NCBI GenBank assembly: GCA_019912965.1
Contig: JAIOHM010000030.1
Coordinates: 1 to 32,036, forward strand
Direction: 5' to 3'
DNA from: Anaerolineae bacterium
Lineage (GTDB): Bacteria; Chloroflexota; Anaerolineae; Aggregatilineales; Phototrophicaceae
DNA length: 32,036 nt
In this document: positions 15,668 through 24,019 of the stretch, one piece after another
Layout of the letters: each line of letters starts with the position of its first letter
Position numbering within the stretch: position 1 is the stretch's first letter
Notes under the pieces: model-generated
The model's input: the letters and a program-made list of their open reading frames with translations, nothing else
Databases searched by the model: none
What the model was told of the DNA's origin: nothing
Made by a program: the position numbers and the translations under genes

Positions 15668-18088
15668 TCACCGTTTCTTTTTCTTACGCTGCATTTTCTT
15701 CATTTTATCAGCCTGTTTGCGCTTGGCCTTTTTCTTTTTGGCATCCGCAATGGATTTCTTGCTGTGAGGCACAATTGGCTCATTATCATATTCACCAAAC
15801 GCAGGCCGAGTGTATTGAATTTCGGACTCGGATTCGGGCAAGTTAAGCCGAATCCGCATGTCATCCCATGTGCCGATAATGTCTTCATTCACGGCTCTGT
15901 CGGCATACGCAGCTTTAATCAGCGGGGCGGCGGTTAGGCTTTCCATATTTGCCAGCGCGTTGGCGGTGATGGTGTTCACGCCGATTGAATTTTCCAGGTA
16001 TTTTTCCATTTGCTGGAGCATGATGCCCTCACAAATTCGGCTGAGATGCGGAAAATTCTCCGAAATTCCGCGCAACGTAACAATGATGCCCAGATGTTGG
16101 GTTTCCATCCAGATAAAGCCGCTATCCAGTTTGGCTTTCAAAATTGGGATGGCTTGTTCCCCAAATGTCGCCAGCATGATGGGCAGTTCCATCATAAATT
16201 CCTGAGTAACAGGAAAAGTAAAGGCATCTACCAGATGTGGAATGGCTTCCGGCGCACCTAACTGGGTTAAGCGACGGGCGGCGTGCATCCATGCATAAAA
16301 CTGCGGTTTCTGGTCATCATAAAGGTGAAGTCGAACATCATCGAACATCCTGAGCAAATCGGGTACGTGTTCCTTGCCGATGTTGAATTCCGTGTAATCG
16401 CCTTCATACTCATCGCCCAACGTCAACAGCGGATGCAGCGCGGGAGGATAGTTGACTTCAAACGGTTTTTTATTCCACCCCGGCCCGCGCACAAAACGCC
16501 CCGGTTTCGCTCCAGTGTGTTCGCCATTTTCCAGCACTTGCACACCGTTGACGAAAACGTGCTGCATTCCGGTTGCATAGACATGGGGTTTTTCCGGCGT
16601 GGCGTGATCCTGGATTGTGTCGGGATCAAAAACAACGACATCGGCAAAAAATCCGGGTTGCAGTGAACCCCGCCCCTCAAGTTTCAGGTTAGCCGCCGGG
16701 AAACTGGTCAATCGCCGGATGGCTTCTTCCAATGGGACGAGTTTTTCATCACGGACATACTTCGCCAGCAGTCGTGCGAATGAGCCGTAGGCGCGGGGAT
16801 GCGGATTGGTTTTGAGGAAAACACCTTCAGCCGACTGCGATTCGGCATCCGAGCAAAAGCTGACCCATGGAAGGATTACTTGCTTGCGGAGGTTATCTTC
16901 TGACATGGTGAAGTAGATGGTAAAGACGCGGCTGTCATCTTCCAGCACCAGATCAAGCACGGTGTCTTCCGGCGTTGTGCCGCGCATGGCAGCGACTTCC
17001 GCCAGCGTTTTACCCGTCAGCGGTTTGAGGGCATCCTTGCTGAAGCCGGAGAGCAGAATTTTATCCGGCCCATTGGCTTCATACATATTTTCCCATTCGG
17101 TAGAAGCGACCCCCATCTCAGCTTTAATTCGCGCCCGTGCTTCCGGGTCTTGCAGGCGTTCTTTCAGTTTTTCGAATCCACCTTCATGTGCCCATGGGGG
17201 AATACACGATGCTAACCCTGTACCAGAATAGGGATAGTTGTACATGTCGGCAGTGATGGGTAGCCCATTGTTCCTTATCTCCTCAATCATTTGAATGGCT
17301 TCATCCATCAGATGCCAGTTGGCCGCACCGGCTGCTTTCAGGTGATAAATTTCGCCTCGAACCTGAGCAATGTCTACGGTTTCGATGAATTCATCCAATG
17401 CATCTAGCAGCGTGTTACCTTCACCGCGAATGTGGGAAATGTACAGGCCGTCGTATTCGCTGACAACACTCGCCAGTTCAATCAACTCATCAATGTTGGC
17501 ATACGAAGCAGGTGGATAAATCAGCGCAGCCGAAAGCCCAACCGCGCCTTCTTCCATCGCCTGCCGCGCCAGCGTTTTCATCTGTTCTAATTCATCGTCA
17601 GTGGGAGGACGGTCATCGTAACCGACGGTATGTTCGCGCAGTGTGGAGCTGCCGACGAACGAGGTGATGTTGGTGGAAACGCCGCGCTTTTCCAGCCATT
17701 CCAGATATTCACCCAGCGTCGTCCATTCGATGTCATAATGGATGCGGGCATTGCCGAGGATGCCGCGCGTGTGTTCGGCCTTCATGGAGTCGCTCATCGG
17801 CCCCATCGATGTGCCTTCGCCCATAACTTCCAGTGTGACGCCCTGCCGGATTTCGCTCTGCGAACGACCATCTTCAATCAACGATTCGACTGACCAACTG
17901 AGCATATTGATGAATCCGGGCGCGACCGCAAGGCCATTCACGTCGATTTCGCGGGCGGCGGTTTCGGTGCTTAAATCACCAACCGCTTCAATATGATCGC
18001 CGTTGATGGCGATGTCCCCCTTAAACGGTGCGCCACCTGAGCCGTCATAGATCAGGCCGTTGCGAATAATCAAATCATAGTTGGTCAT
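15668..18088 (-). CDS. D-aminoacylase-like amidohydrolase with HEAT-like C-terminus
   Basis: An 806-residue protein. Residues ~1-545 follow N-acyl-D-amino-acid deacylases (COG3653): a beta-sandwich start (MTNYDLIIRNGLIYDGSG), a TIM-barrel with His219 (SHIRGEG), His249 (HLKAAG) and Asp414 (SDAE). The usual HxH metal pair is missing: GFINMLSW has Leu63 and Trp65 in those places, and the GNCG Cys is also absent. Residues ~560-760 hold at least three HEAT-like helical repeats (such as AARRLTQLGAPEAIPHLVDA). The last ~30 residues are almost all Lys/Arg. The start 18088 is used because it matches the family N-terminus and has AAGGA upstream. It may hydrolyse D-amino-acid amides or have changed chemistry; substrate unknown. 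Confidence 0.82.
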   Translation of the reverse strand: MTNYDLIIRNGLIYDGSGGAPFKGDIAINGDHIEAVGDLSTETAAREIDVNGLAVAPGFINMLSWSVESLIEDGRSQSEIRQGVTLEVMGEGTSMGPMSDSMKAEHTRGILGNARIHYDIEWTTLGEYLEWLEKRGVSTNITSFVGSSTLREHTVGYDDRPPTDDELEQMKTLARQAMEEGAVGLSAALIYPPASYANIDELIELASVVSEYDGLYISHIRGEGNTLLDALDEFIETVDIAQVRGEIYHLKAAGAANWHLMDEAIQMIEEIRNNGLPITADMYNYPYSGTGLASCIPPWAHEGGFEKLKERLQDPEARARIKAEMGVASTEWENMYEANGPDKILLSGFSKDALKPLTGKTLAEVAAMRGTTPEDTVLDLVLEDDSRVFTIYFTMSEDNLRKQVILPWVSFCSDAESQSAEGVFLKTNPHPRAYGSFARLLAKYVRDEKLVPLEEAIRRLTSFPAANLKLEGRGSLQPGFFADVVVFDPDTIQDHATPEKPHVYATGMQHVFVNGVQVLENGEHTGAKPGRFVRGPGWNKKPFEVNYPPALHPLLTLGDEYEGDYTEFNIGKEHVPDLLRMFDDVRLHLYDDQKPQFYAWMHAARRLTQLGAPEAIPHLVDAFTFPVTQEFMMELPIMLATFGEQAIPILKAKLDSGFIWMETQHLGIIVTLRGISENFPHLSRICEGIMLQQMEKYLENSIGVNTITANALANMESLTAAPLIKAAYADRAVNEDIIGTWDDMRIRLNLPESESEIQYTRPAFGEYDNEPIVPHSKKSIADAKKKKAKRKQADKMKKMQRKKKKR

Positions 18089-18116
18089 GAAAACGTTATC
18101 CTTGTTTGAAAGCCGA

Positions 18117-19334
18117 TTAGGATGTGGCAATATGTGACGCAATAAAAGCCGCGTCTTCACCCACGCCCAGCAGCAACCCCGATTTTTGTGTATGCAGCCA
18201 CGTCATGCCCACAAAATACAGACCCGGATACTGGGTCACACCGCGATTTTGAATGGGAAAACCATCAGCATCCACAACCGGAAGTTTGACCAGACTGTAG
18301 TCAAATTCATAGCCACATGCCCAAATGATGGTGGAGATACCAGCGGCCTGCAAGTCAAGTGTTTGGATGACAGGTGAATCGTAACCATCGCGCAAGTGAG
18401 GCAAATCCTCAGGGGGAATGTCCAGCCCATTTTGCAGAATATAACCGTCGATCATCTTGACGAGGTTAGCCTCAAACTGGTCGATTTTGGTGAGGTTCTC
18501 GTGCAAATCCGGCGCGACGAAAACTTTGCCATCATCCGCGCCCTGAAAGCGTCCCAACAGTTTTACGCCATCGTGAGCGAATTGGTGAAGGTTGAGCGTA
18601 TGACCGCCATCTTTCCCGGAAATTTGTGGATTGCCCGCGAATTTAGCTTTGGGCGAAGGCAGTTTATCGACGGTGCGATTAAAAAAGCCGACGGTTTCCA
18701 GCCATCCATAACAGTCTTTACCCCGGTAACGGCGTGGGGCGCGTCCGGCAGTTCCGGTACATAAATACACCTGCCGCCCACTTTGATACAACTCCTCGGC
18801 AATCTGGCAGCCAGATTGGGCGCTGCCTGCCACCAGCACCGCGCCGGGGGGTAATGCCTCCGGGTTGCGATATTGATTAGAAGGCAGTTGAAACACTGAG
18901 TTCGGTAAATTGGCTTTGGGAATGCGCGGCTTTTGAAACAGCCCGGTCGCCATGACAACGTTATCCGCTTCCAAAGCTGATTCGGTTGTTTGTACCCGGT
19001 AGCCCCGTTCCATTGGCTCAACGGATGTAACATTGACATTATATCGGATGGGCAGATCAAAAGTGGTCGCGTATTGCTTGAAATAAGCTACTAATTCCGC
19101 GCGAGTCAGAAAGCCATCCGGTTGGCTACCGTTGTATTCCATACCGGAGAGCCGTGTTGCCCAATTGGGCGTGGCGAGGGTGAACGAGTCCCAACGATCA
19201 TCGCGCCAGACGTGGGCAGGGCAGTCTGACCGTTCGAGGATGACATGTTCAATCCCGGCCTGTTTCAGAAAGTAGCTGATCGCCATCCCAGCCTGTCCGC
19301 TGCCGACGATGACCGTGTGCAATCGCTCAACCAT
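18117..19334 (-). CDS. FAD/NADPH-dependent monooxygenase-like flavoprotein
   Basis: A 405-residue flavoprotein. The N-terminal FAD-binding Rossmann motif GSGQAGMA lies at residues ~11-18, with an Arg/Asp-rich HVWRDDRWDSFTL region typical of flavin monooxygenases (CzcO/YUC-like). A second nucleotide-binding motif, VAGSAQSGCQIAEEL, lies at ~167-181, and ATG near 129 closes the FAD domain. Such proteins oxygenate small substrates using NADPH; the substrate is not evident. The start has GGAGG 6 bases upstream. It lies 12 bases after the MOSC gene and 29 bases before the amidohydrolase start. Confidence 0.9.
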   Translation of the reverse strand: MVERLHTVIVGSGQAGMAISYFLKQAGIEHVILERSDCPAHVWRDDRWDSFTLATPNWATRLSGMEYNGSQPDGFLTRAELVAYFKQYATTFDLPIRYNVNVTSVEPMERGYRVQTTESALEADNVVMATGLFQKPRIPKANLPNSVFQLPSNQYRNPEALPPGAVLVAGSAQSGCQIAEELYQSGRQVYLCTGTAGRAPRRYRGKDCYGWLETVGFFNRTVDKLPSPKAKFAGNPQISGKDGGHTLNLHQFAHDGVKLLGRFQGADDGKVFVAPDLHENLTKIDQFEANLVKMIDGYILQNGLDIPPEDLPHLRDGYDSPVIQTLDLQAAGISTIIWACGYEFDYSLVKLPVVDADGFPIQNRGVTQYPGLYFVGMTWLHTQKSGLLLGVGEDAAFIASHIATS

Positions 19335-19346
19335 AGCCCCTCCAAA

Positions 19347-20165
19347 TCATTTTTGATGTTCTAGCACGCTCAGTATATCCCCCACCGTCAAACGACCCGG
19401 TGTGCAGTGGATGGCGTTTTGGGCGAACATCACTTTGCCATCCTGTTTGCGGAAGGTGTTCAAGGTCGCCAGCGGTTCGGCGGAATCCGGCACAGTTCCG
19501 GTGGCCGGATCAACCGTGGTCATCACGCAGCGGGCGCAGGGCTTGACCACATCCAGCGTCAGACTGCCGATTTGAACAGTACGCCATGAATCTTCTGCAA
19601 AGGCTTCGCTGCCAGAAATCACCAAATTCGGGCGGAAGCGACTCGTCGGCACGGGTGTTTTGCCGCGTTCGACCAGACGCTGGTTGAGTTCATCCACCGA
19701 TTTTTCGGAAATGATCAGCAGTGGATAGCCATCTGAAAAGGCTGTTTGGGCGGGATGGGGCGCATAACGTTCATCGACACGGCGCACGAATCCATCCGCC
19801 ATTCGCATCAGCCGCACATCGGTTTGCAAATAATCGCTGAACCATTCGGCAACGGCTTCGCCTTCGTCCCATGCCTTGCAGACATCGCCCCACACTTCGG
19901 CCTGCCGGATATGTCCCAGCGTGTAATATAAAGGCACACGCATTTCCGGCATTTCCGGGGCGTTCAGGACGAGGCAGTCATCTTTAAAAGCAGGCTGTAC
20001 CAGCGCTAGTGCGGAAAATTCACGCTGGGTAATAAACATGCCGTCGGTATCCGTGACCATCCAACGGCGGTCATTGACTGGCCCACGCGAATCGAGTTCC
20101 ACCTGTTGATGAGATAGTGAACCACAGGATTTGATGGGATAAGTATATAGTGCCGAAAGCTGCAT
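19347..20165 (-). CDS. MOSC-domain protein (YcbX/mARC-like)
   Basis: A 272-residue molybdenum-cofactor-binding protein. The MOSC_N domain begins SALYTYPIKSCG and DSRGPVNDRRWMVTD; the MOSC domain contains TSRFRPNLVISG and the PCARCVMTTVDP segment whose Cys would ligate molybdenum. This is the family of YcbX and mARC, which reduce N-hydroxylated compounds using electrons from a ferredoxin-like domain; no ferredoxin domain is fused here, so an outside donor is needed. The start has AGGAG 6 bases upstream. It begins 14 bases after lgt ends and ends 12 bases before the flavoprotein gene. Confidence 0.92.
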   Translation of the reverse strand: MQLSALYTYPIKSCGSLSHQQVELDSRGPVNDRRWMVTDTDGMFITQREFSALALVQPAFKDDCLVLNAPEMPEMRVPLYYTLGHIRQAEVWGDVCKAWDEGEAVAEWFSDYLQTDVRLMRMADGFVRRVDERYAPHPAQTAFSDGYPLLIISEKSVDELNQRLVERGKTPVPTSRFRPNLVISGSEAFAEDSWRTVQIGSLTLDVVKPCARCVMTTVDPATGTVPDSAEPLATLNTFRKQDGKVMFAQNAIHCTPGRLTVGDILSVLEHQK

Positions 20166-20179
20166 ATTTTCTCCTGATG

Positions 20180-21019
20180 TTAGCCGTCGTTAATCGCCAT
20201 GCGGTGTTGTCTGTACATCCAATAACTGATAACTGGAAACTGAAAACTGAAAACAAAATCCAACCACTGATCAAGCCGCAGCCCCAACAGCACCGCCGCA
20301 TGATCGCCACGAAAGAACCCTATCATGAACATGCCGAGGCTGAGTAGCGCCAGCGCAAACCAGAACCGCGATTTTGGAATCCAACCGCGCCACGACAGAA
20401 ACAGGACAATCAACAGCACCACCCCGCACAGCACCATCCCGAACAGCGGGGTATTAAAACGCGGCGCGACGATGCCGAAAACATCATGGCTTTCGGTCAC
20501 GCTCCATGCTGGATAATTTGCCAGCGAATCGACTTCGCGCCCGTATCCACAGCCCGCCGCCATGCAGCCGTACCATCCGGTGAGGCCGATGATGGGCAAG
20601 GCGAGAGTTAAAGTACTGAGTACTGAGTACTGAGTACTGAGTTTAGAAGTCTGAGCAGTTTGGGATGAGGATTGCGTTCTTAACATGGAACTTGGAACAC
20701 GGAACTTGGAACTAATTTTGGCGACAATCCACAGGCCGAGCAGACCACCGAGGACTGCGCCGTGCCAATCCAGTCCACCTAAACGTAAATCCGAAATTTC
20801 GTGGGTATTTTCAGCGAAATAATCCCAATTCAGCAGCACATGGAACAGCCGCGCACCGATCACACCGCCAATCAGTGCGCCGAGATATAAATCGGCTGTG
20901 CGTCCCGGCTGTTGAGATCGGCGTAATCCGATAGCGGCGCTCAGGGTGATACCCAGCGCCAGCACCAGTGTAAAGGTTTGCACCGTCCACGAGCCAATCG
21001 TGAGGTAGAGAGGAGGCAT
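20180..21019 (-). CDS. lgt: Lgt-like prolipoprotein diacylglyceryl transferase, interrupted by heptamer repeats
   Basis: A 279-residue multi-pass membrane protein. Hallmarks of Lgt are visible: GARLFHVLLNWDYF near residue 57, GGLDWHGAVLGG near 85, CMAAGCGYG near 150 and GLRLDQWL near 245. Lgt moves diacylglycerol from phosphatidylglycerol onto the lipobox Cys of prolipoproteins; the window has such a substrate at 29592. Residues ~102-136, encoded by 20612-20713, are a Ser/Thr-rich cytoplasmic loop built on two heptamer tandem arrays, and the extreme C-terminus (FVFSFQFPVISYW) is encoded by a third array. Some members of this branch are distant from classical Lgt, so activity is not certain. 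The ATG has GGAG 7 bases upstream. Confidence 0.78.
   Translation of the reverse strand: MPPLYLTIGSWTVQTFTLVLALGITLSAAIGLRRSQQPGRTADLYLGALIGGVIGARLFHVLLNWDYFAENTHEISDLRLGGLDWHGAVLGGLLGLWIVAKISSKFRVPSSMLRTQSSSQTAQTSKLSTQYSVLSTLTLALPIIGLTGWYGCMAAGCGYGREVDSLANYPAWSVTESHDVFGIVAPRFNTPLFGMVLCGVVLLIVLFLSWRGWIPKSRFWFALALLSLGMFMIGFFRGDHAAVLLGLRLDQWLDFVFSFQFPVISYWMYRQHRMAINDG
20224..20254. repeat. Heptamer tandem array C (AACTGAA)
   Basis: Four and a half copies of AACTGAA (units AACTGAT, AACTGGA, AACTGAA, AACTGAA). It encodes the C-terminal segment of lgt on the minus strand. Confidence 0.85.
20612..20642. repeat. Heptamer tandem array A (AGTACTG)
   Basis: Four perfect copies of AGTACTG plus a partial AGT, inside lgt. 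This unit is distinct from arrays B and C. Confidence 0.9.
20686..20713. repeat. Heptamer tandem array B (TGGAACT)
   Basis: Four copies of TGGAACT (two with one change), inside lgt. Arrays A and B flank a 43-base unique stretch; the whole A-to-B block is 102 bases, exactly 34 codons. Confidence 0.85.
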
Positions 21020-21090
21020 TCAACATCTCCAGAATTTCGCTGATTTTAGCATACCTGGATCGGCATCAAACCAACCCGCACCTCGTATTC

Positions 21091-21105
21091 CCCCAAAGAT
21101 TGGGG
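21091..21105. repeat. Small inverted repeat between lgt and the SPFH gene
   Basis: CCCCAA-AGA-TTGGGG, a perfect 6-bp hairpin in the divergent intergenic region. A TATAAT follows at 21139-21144 for the plus-strand gene, without a good -35. Confidence 0.4.
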
Positions 21106-21199
21106 CTATCGGAGGTAGGGGAAATCAAACCTGAGCGTTATAATGCATGAGATTCGTATTGTGAATAGATGTATCTAGTTTTATAAGGAGTCAATTTCG

Positions 21200-22249
21200 A
21201 TGGGTGGCATTAGTGCATTACTCGGCACGTTAGCCCTAGTAGGCTTTCTGCTGTTTTTGGGCGGCGCAGGGCTGGCGGTCGTAGCAGCCTCACAGGGGCG
21301 TCCGGCACGCGGCGGCGTTTTGCTGGCAGTTGCTGGTCTGGTCATCGGGCTGCTGTTCAGCGTGGTCAGTCAGGGATTGATTATCGTTGAGCCAACACAG
21401 GTTGCGGTCATCATCAACACCCTCAGCGGCGGCGTAGAAGAACCCCGGCGCGGCGGTACACATATCATCGTACCGGTTGTACAACGGGTCGCGGTCACCT
21501 ACCCCATTACCCAGCAGGAATATTCGGCAATTAGCGGGGAAGGCGCACGCGCCAACAGCGATGAGGCCATTGTTGCCCGAACCAGCGACGGTCAAACCGT
21601 CCTGATTGATGTTACGGTGATCTTCCAGGTAGATGCGGCCTTCGCCAAAGACATCTATCTGGATTGGAATGAAAACTATTCCGGTGGGTTCATTCAACCC
21701 ACTACCCGTTCGATTGTGCGTGAAGTGATTTCCAAGTACACCGCTGAACAAATTTACGGCGAAGCCCGTGAGACAATGGGTGATGATATCAAAGAAACCC
21801 TCAACACCCGTTTTGCGGAAGAAAACTTCATCCTGACCGATCTGCTGGTGCGCGACATCAGTTTCTCTGAGGGCTTCACGGAAGCCATTGAACAAAAAGT
21901 GGTGGCGGAGCAGAACCTCCAGCGTGCCCGCACCGATGCCCAACGTGCCGCAACCGAGGCTGAAGGTCGTGCCAACGCTGCCATTGCTGCCGCCAACGGT
22001 GAAGCGCAGTCGATTGAAATTCGCGCGCAGGCCGAAGCCGAAGCGCTGCGCTTGGTCAGCGAACAAATCGCCGCCAATCCCAGCCTGATTCAATATCTGT
22101 ATGTCCAGAACTTGAGCGATAACGTGGAATTGGTGCTGCTGCCTTCCAACAGTCCATTCCTGTTCGATCTCGCCAGTCTGGCTGATCCCAATTCCGGTTT
22201 CATCGCACCGGATGCTCAACCGGAATCGACACCGACACCGGGAAGCTAA
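21200..22249 (+). CDS. SPFH/band-7 (prohibitin-like) membrane protein
   Basis: A 349-residue protein with two hydrophobic N-terminal segments (about 7-30 and 39-60), then the SPFH core beginning VEPTQVAVIINTLSGGV and GGTHIIVPVVQRV (residues ~73-240). A long coiled-coil stretch rich in Ala/Glu/Arg follows (about 230-280, EQNLQRARTDAQRAATEAEG), then a short C-terminal domain and a Pro/Thr tail. Such proteins assemble into membrane rings that scaffold microdomains or control proteases such as FtsH. No partner NfeD gene is adjacent. AAGGAG lies 10 bases before the ATG. Confidence 0.92.
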   Translation: MGGISALLGTLALVGFLLFLGGAGLAVVAASQGRPARGGVLLAVAGLVIGLLFSVVSQGLIIVEPTQVAVIINTLSGGVEEPRRGGTHIIVPVVQRVAVTYPITQQEYSAISGEGARANSDEAIVARTSDGQTVLIDVTVIFQVDAAFAKDIYLDWNENYSGGFIQPTTRSIVREVISKYTAEQIYGEARETMGDDIKETLNTRFAEENFILTDLLVRDISFSEGFTEAIEQKVVAEQNLQRARTDAQRAATEAEGRANAAIAAANGEAQSIEIRAQAEAEALRLVSEQIAANPSLIQYLYVQNLSDNVELVLLPSNSPFLFDLASLADPNSGFIAPDAQPESTPTPGS

Positions 22250-22266
22250 ACGTAAAACAGTCATTC

Positions 22267-22293
22267 GTAGGGCGACCGAGCTGGTCGCCCTAC
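22267..22293. repeat. Palindromic REP-like hairpin after the SPFH gene
   Basis: GTAGGGCGACC-GAGCT-GGTCGCCCTAC, an 11-bp perfect stem with a 5-base loop, 18 bases past the stop codon. No T-run follows, so it is at best a weak intrinsic terminator; it looks like a dispersed palindromic repeat related to the hairpins at 9171 and 30018. Confidence 0.65.
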
Positions 22294-22331
22294 ACCTGCA
22301 TAATAATTGCATCAGAAATCCCCGCCGCGCG

Positions 22332-22360
22332 TTGACGCCCCTCCAAGCTAGTCATACAAT
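22332..22360 (+). promoter_or_regulatory. Sigma-70-type promoter of the dnaJ-like gene
   Basis: TTGACG (22332-22337), a 17-base spacer and TACAAT (22355-22360). The predicted start is near 22367, giving an ~80-base leader. No CIRCE is seen here. Confidence 0.65.
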
Positions 22361-22449
22361 TGAGATAGGCTGAATGTTCTACTGTAATCCAGATTGGGAG
22401 TATGAAATCATCGCCTCGCGCCTTCAGGTTGTGAGGCAGGGGGTTTAGT

Positions 22450-23358
22450 ATGGCAAGTAAAGACTACTATAAAACGCTGGGTGTAAAAAAAGACGCCAGC
22501 GAAAAAGAAATCAAACAAGCGTTCCGCAAGCTGGCTAAAAAGCATCACCCGGATGCCAACCCGGATGACCCAAATGCCGAAAGCCGCTTCAAGGAACTGA
22601 ATGAAGCCTATGAAGTGTTGGGCGATACGGACAAACGCGCCCAATATGATCGCTTTGGCACGGCTGGGCCGGGGTTCGCTGGTGGACAGCAGCCGGGTGG
22701 CTATTACACCAATGTTGATGTAAACGAATCGCCTTTTGGGGATATTTTCGAGTCGCTGTTCAGCAACTTTGGCCGTTCAGGACGACAGCGCGGAGAGACA
22801 CAATCCGGCGGTTTCAGCGGTTTTAACACTGGAACGATGCGGATGAAGGGCGAAGATATTGAGCAGCCCGTCAGCATCACCCTGCACGAAGCCTATATGG
22901 GTACAACGCGACTCATCACCAAAGTTGACCGCAAAGTGAAGGTTAATATCCCGGCGGGCGCGGCAACAGGCACAAAAGTGCGGCTGACCGGCGAGGGTGT
23001 CCCCAGCAGCAGCGGTGGGCAGCCGGGCGATTTGTACTTAATCGTACAGGTCGAACCCGATAATCAGTTCGAGCGGCAGGGCGATAATCTGGTGACAGAT
23101 GTCAAAGTTGATCTGTTTACGGCACTGTTGGGTGGCGAGGCCGAAGTTCCCACAATGGAACGTCCAGTGAAACTGCGTATCCCGGCAGGCACACAGTCCG
23201 GGCGGCGCTTCCGGCTAACGGGTAAAGGGATGCCCCTCGTCAAAAAGCAGGGTGAATTTGGCGATCTGTTCGCGCGGGTGCTGATTACCGTACCGGAAAA
23301 TCTGACAGCGGAACAGCGGACACTGGTAGAAAAACTACGGGATTCGATGAAAGGCTGA
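22450..23358 (+). CDS. DnaJ/CbpA-type Hsp40 co-chaperone
   Basis: A 302-residue J-domain protein. The J domain covers residues 4-70, with the HPD motif at 33-35 that stimulates DnaK ATPase. A Gly/Phe-rich linker (about 72-125) and two C-terminal beta domains (about 135-300) follow. The CxxCxGxG zinc-finger repeats of full DnaJ are absent, so this is the CbpA or type II kind that delivers clients to DnaK. GGGGG lies before the ATG with ~6 bases spacing. No dnaK or grpE is in the window. It stands alone on its own promoter. Confidence 0.95.
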   Translation: MASKDYYKTLGVKKDASEKEIKQAFRKLAKKHHPDANPDDPNAESRFKELNEAYEVLGDTDKRAQYDRFGTAGPGFAGGQQPGGYYTNVDVNESPFGDIFESLFSNFGRSGRQRGETQSGGFSGFNTGTMRMKGEDIEQPVSITLHEAYMGTTRLITKVDRKVKVNIPAGAATGTKVRLTGEGVPSSSGGQPGDLYLIVQVEPDNQFERQGDNLVTDVKVDLFTALLGGEAEVPTMERPVKLRIPAGTQSGRRFRLTGKGMPLVKKQGEFGDLFARVLITVPENLTAEQRTLVEKLRDSMKG

Positions 23359-23366
23359 GAATAAAG

Positions 23367-23813
23367 CTATAAGCTCCCCATGTACTCCCCGAAACTGATC
23401 AGGTCATTGAGGGCGTACCCGGTCATATCCCACAAATCACCCGTTGGCACACGGGTTAAAAGGGGGTCAGGTCGGGGACTTTCGTTGAGGATATTATAGA
23501 GATCATAGAGGCGGGTTTCGTGCTGGGTGTGCATCCGGCTGAAACGGGCTAAGGCCTGATTGATCGCCCGGTCGTCCTGCACCATCCGCTTGCTTTCCGG
23601 GGATTCGTAATAAAAACGATAGCGCCATGCCCGGTGTTCTTCCGTCAAGGCGTTCAGCATTTCGCGTGCATAACGCAGTGGAGCCAGCGTATCGACATCG
23701 CCGGAATGCGCCAACATCACCTGTTCCAGCAGATCCAGAAACGTTTGGGCTTGCGTGAGCCGTTTGCGATATTCATTATTGATTCGCCACAACAGGTCGG
23801 CCTGAGCCAGCAT
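23367..23813 (-). CDS. Helical hypothetical protein
   Basis: A 148-residue protein predicted almost entirely helical, with heptad-like stretches (YRKRLTQAQTFLDLLEQVML, then YAREMLNALTEEHRAWRYRF) and a Trp/Tyr-rich middle. There is no signal peptide, membrane helix or known motif. The start at 23813 has GAGGG 6 bases upstream; a longer frame to 23879 would begin at a GTG in what looks like promoter DNA. It is convergent with the dnaJ-like gene (8-base gap) and divergent from ftsK. Function unknown. Confidence 0.6.
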   Translation of the reverse strand: MLAQADLLWRINNEYRKRLTQAQTFLDLLEQVMLAHSGDVDTLAPLRYAREMLNALTEEHRAWRYRFYYESPESKRMVQDDRAINQALARFSRMHTQHETRLYDLYNILNESPRPDPLLTRVPTGDLWDMTGYALNDLISFGEYMGSL

Positions 23814-24019
23814 GTGCGCCCTCAACCGCTTTTGAGCTAGTAGGATGATTGTACTCCCATTGTAGCACAACTTATCCACCGCTTACCTGACGATACCAGA
23901 ACACCCGTGCTATTTGGAAACAAACATGATAAAATTGTGTTATGATTGGCAGCATGGATTGTTGTCTAAACTGTCCGTGTACGCCCCACCACATATGAAG
24001 TACTAACAGGTGACGAGCG

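Noticed and set aside
20224..20713. CRISPR-like reading of the repeats in lgt
   Set aside because: Units are 7 bases without spacers, inside a coding gene; these are tandem repeats, not a CRISPR array.
22267..22293. Intrinsic terminator for the SPFH gene
   Set aside because: The stem is strong but no T-run follows on either strand, so it was listed as a palindromic repeat.
21290..22312. 340-residue open frame on the minus strand
   Set aside because: Antisense to the SPFH gene, which has clear domains and a ribosome site.
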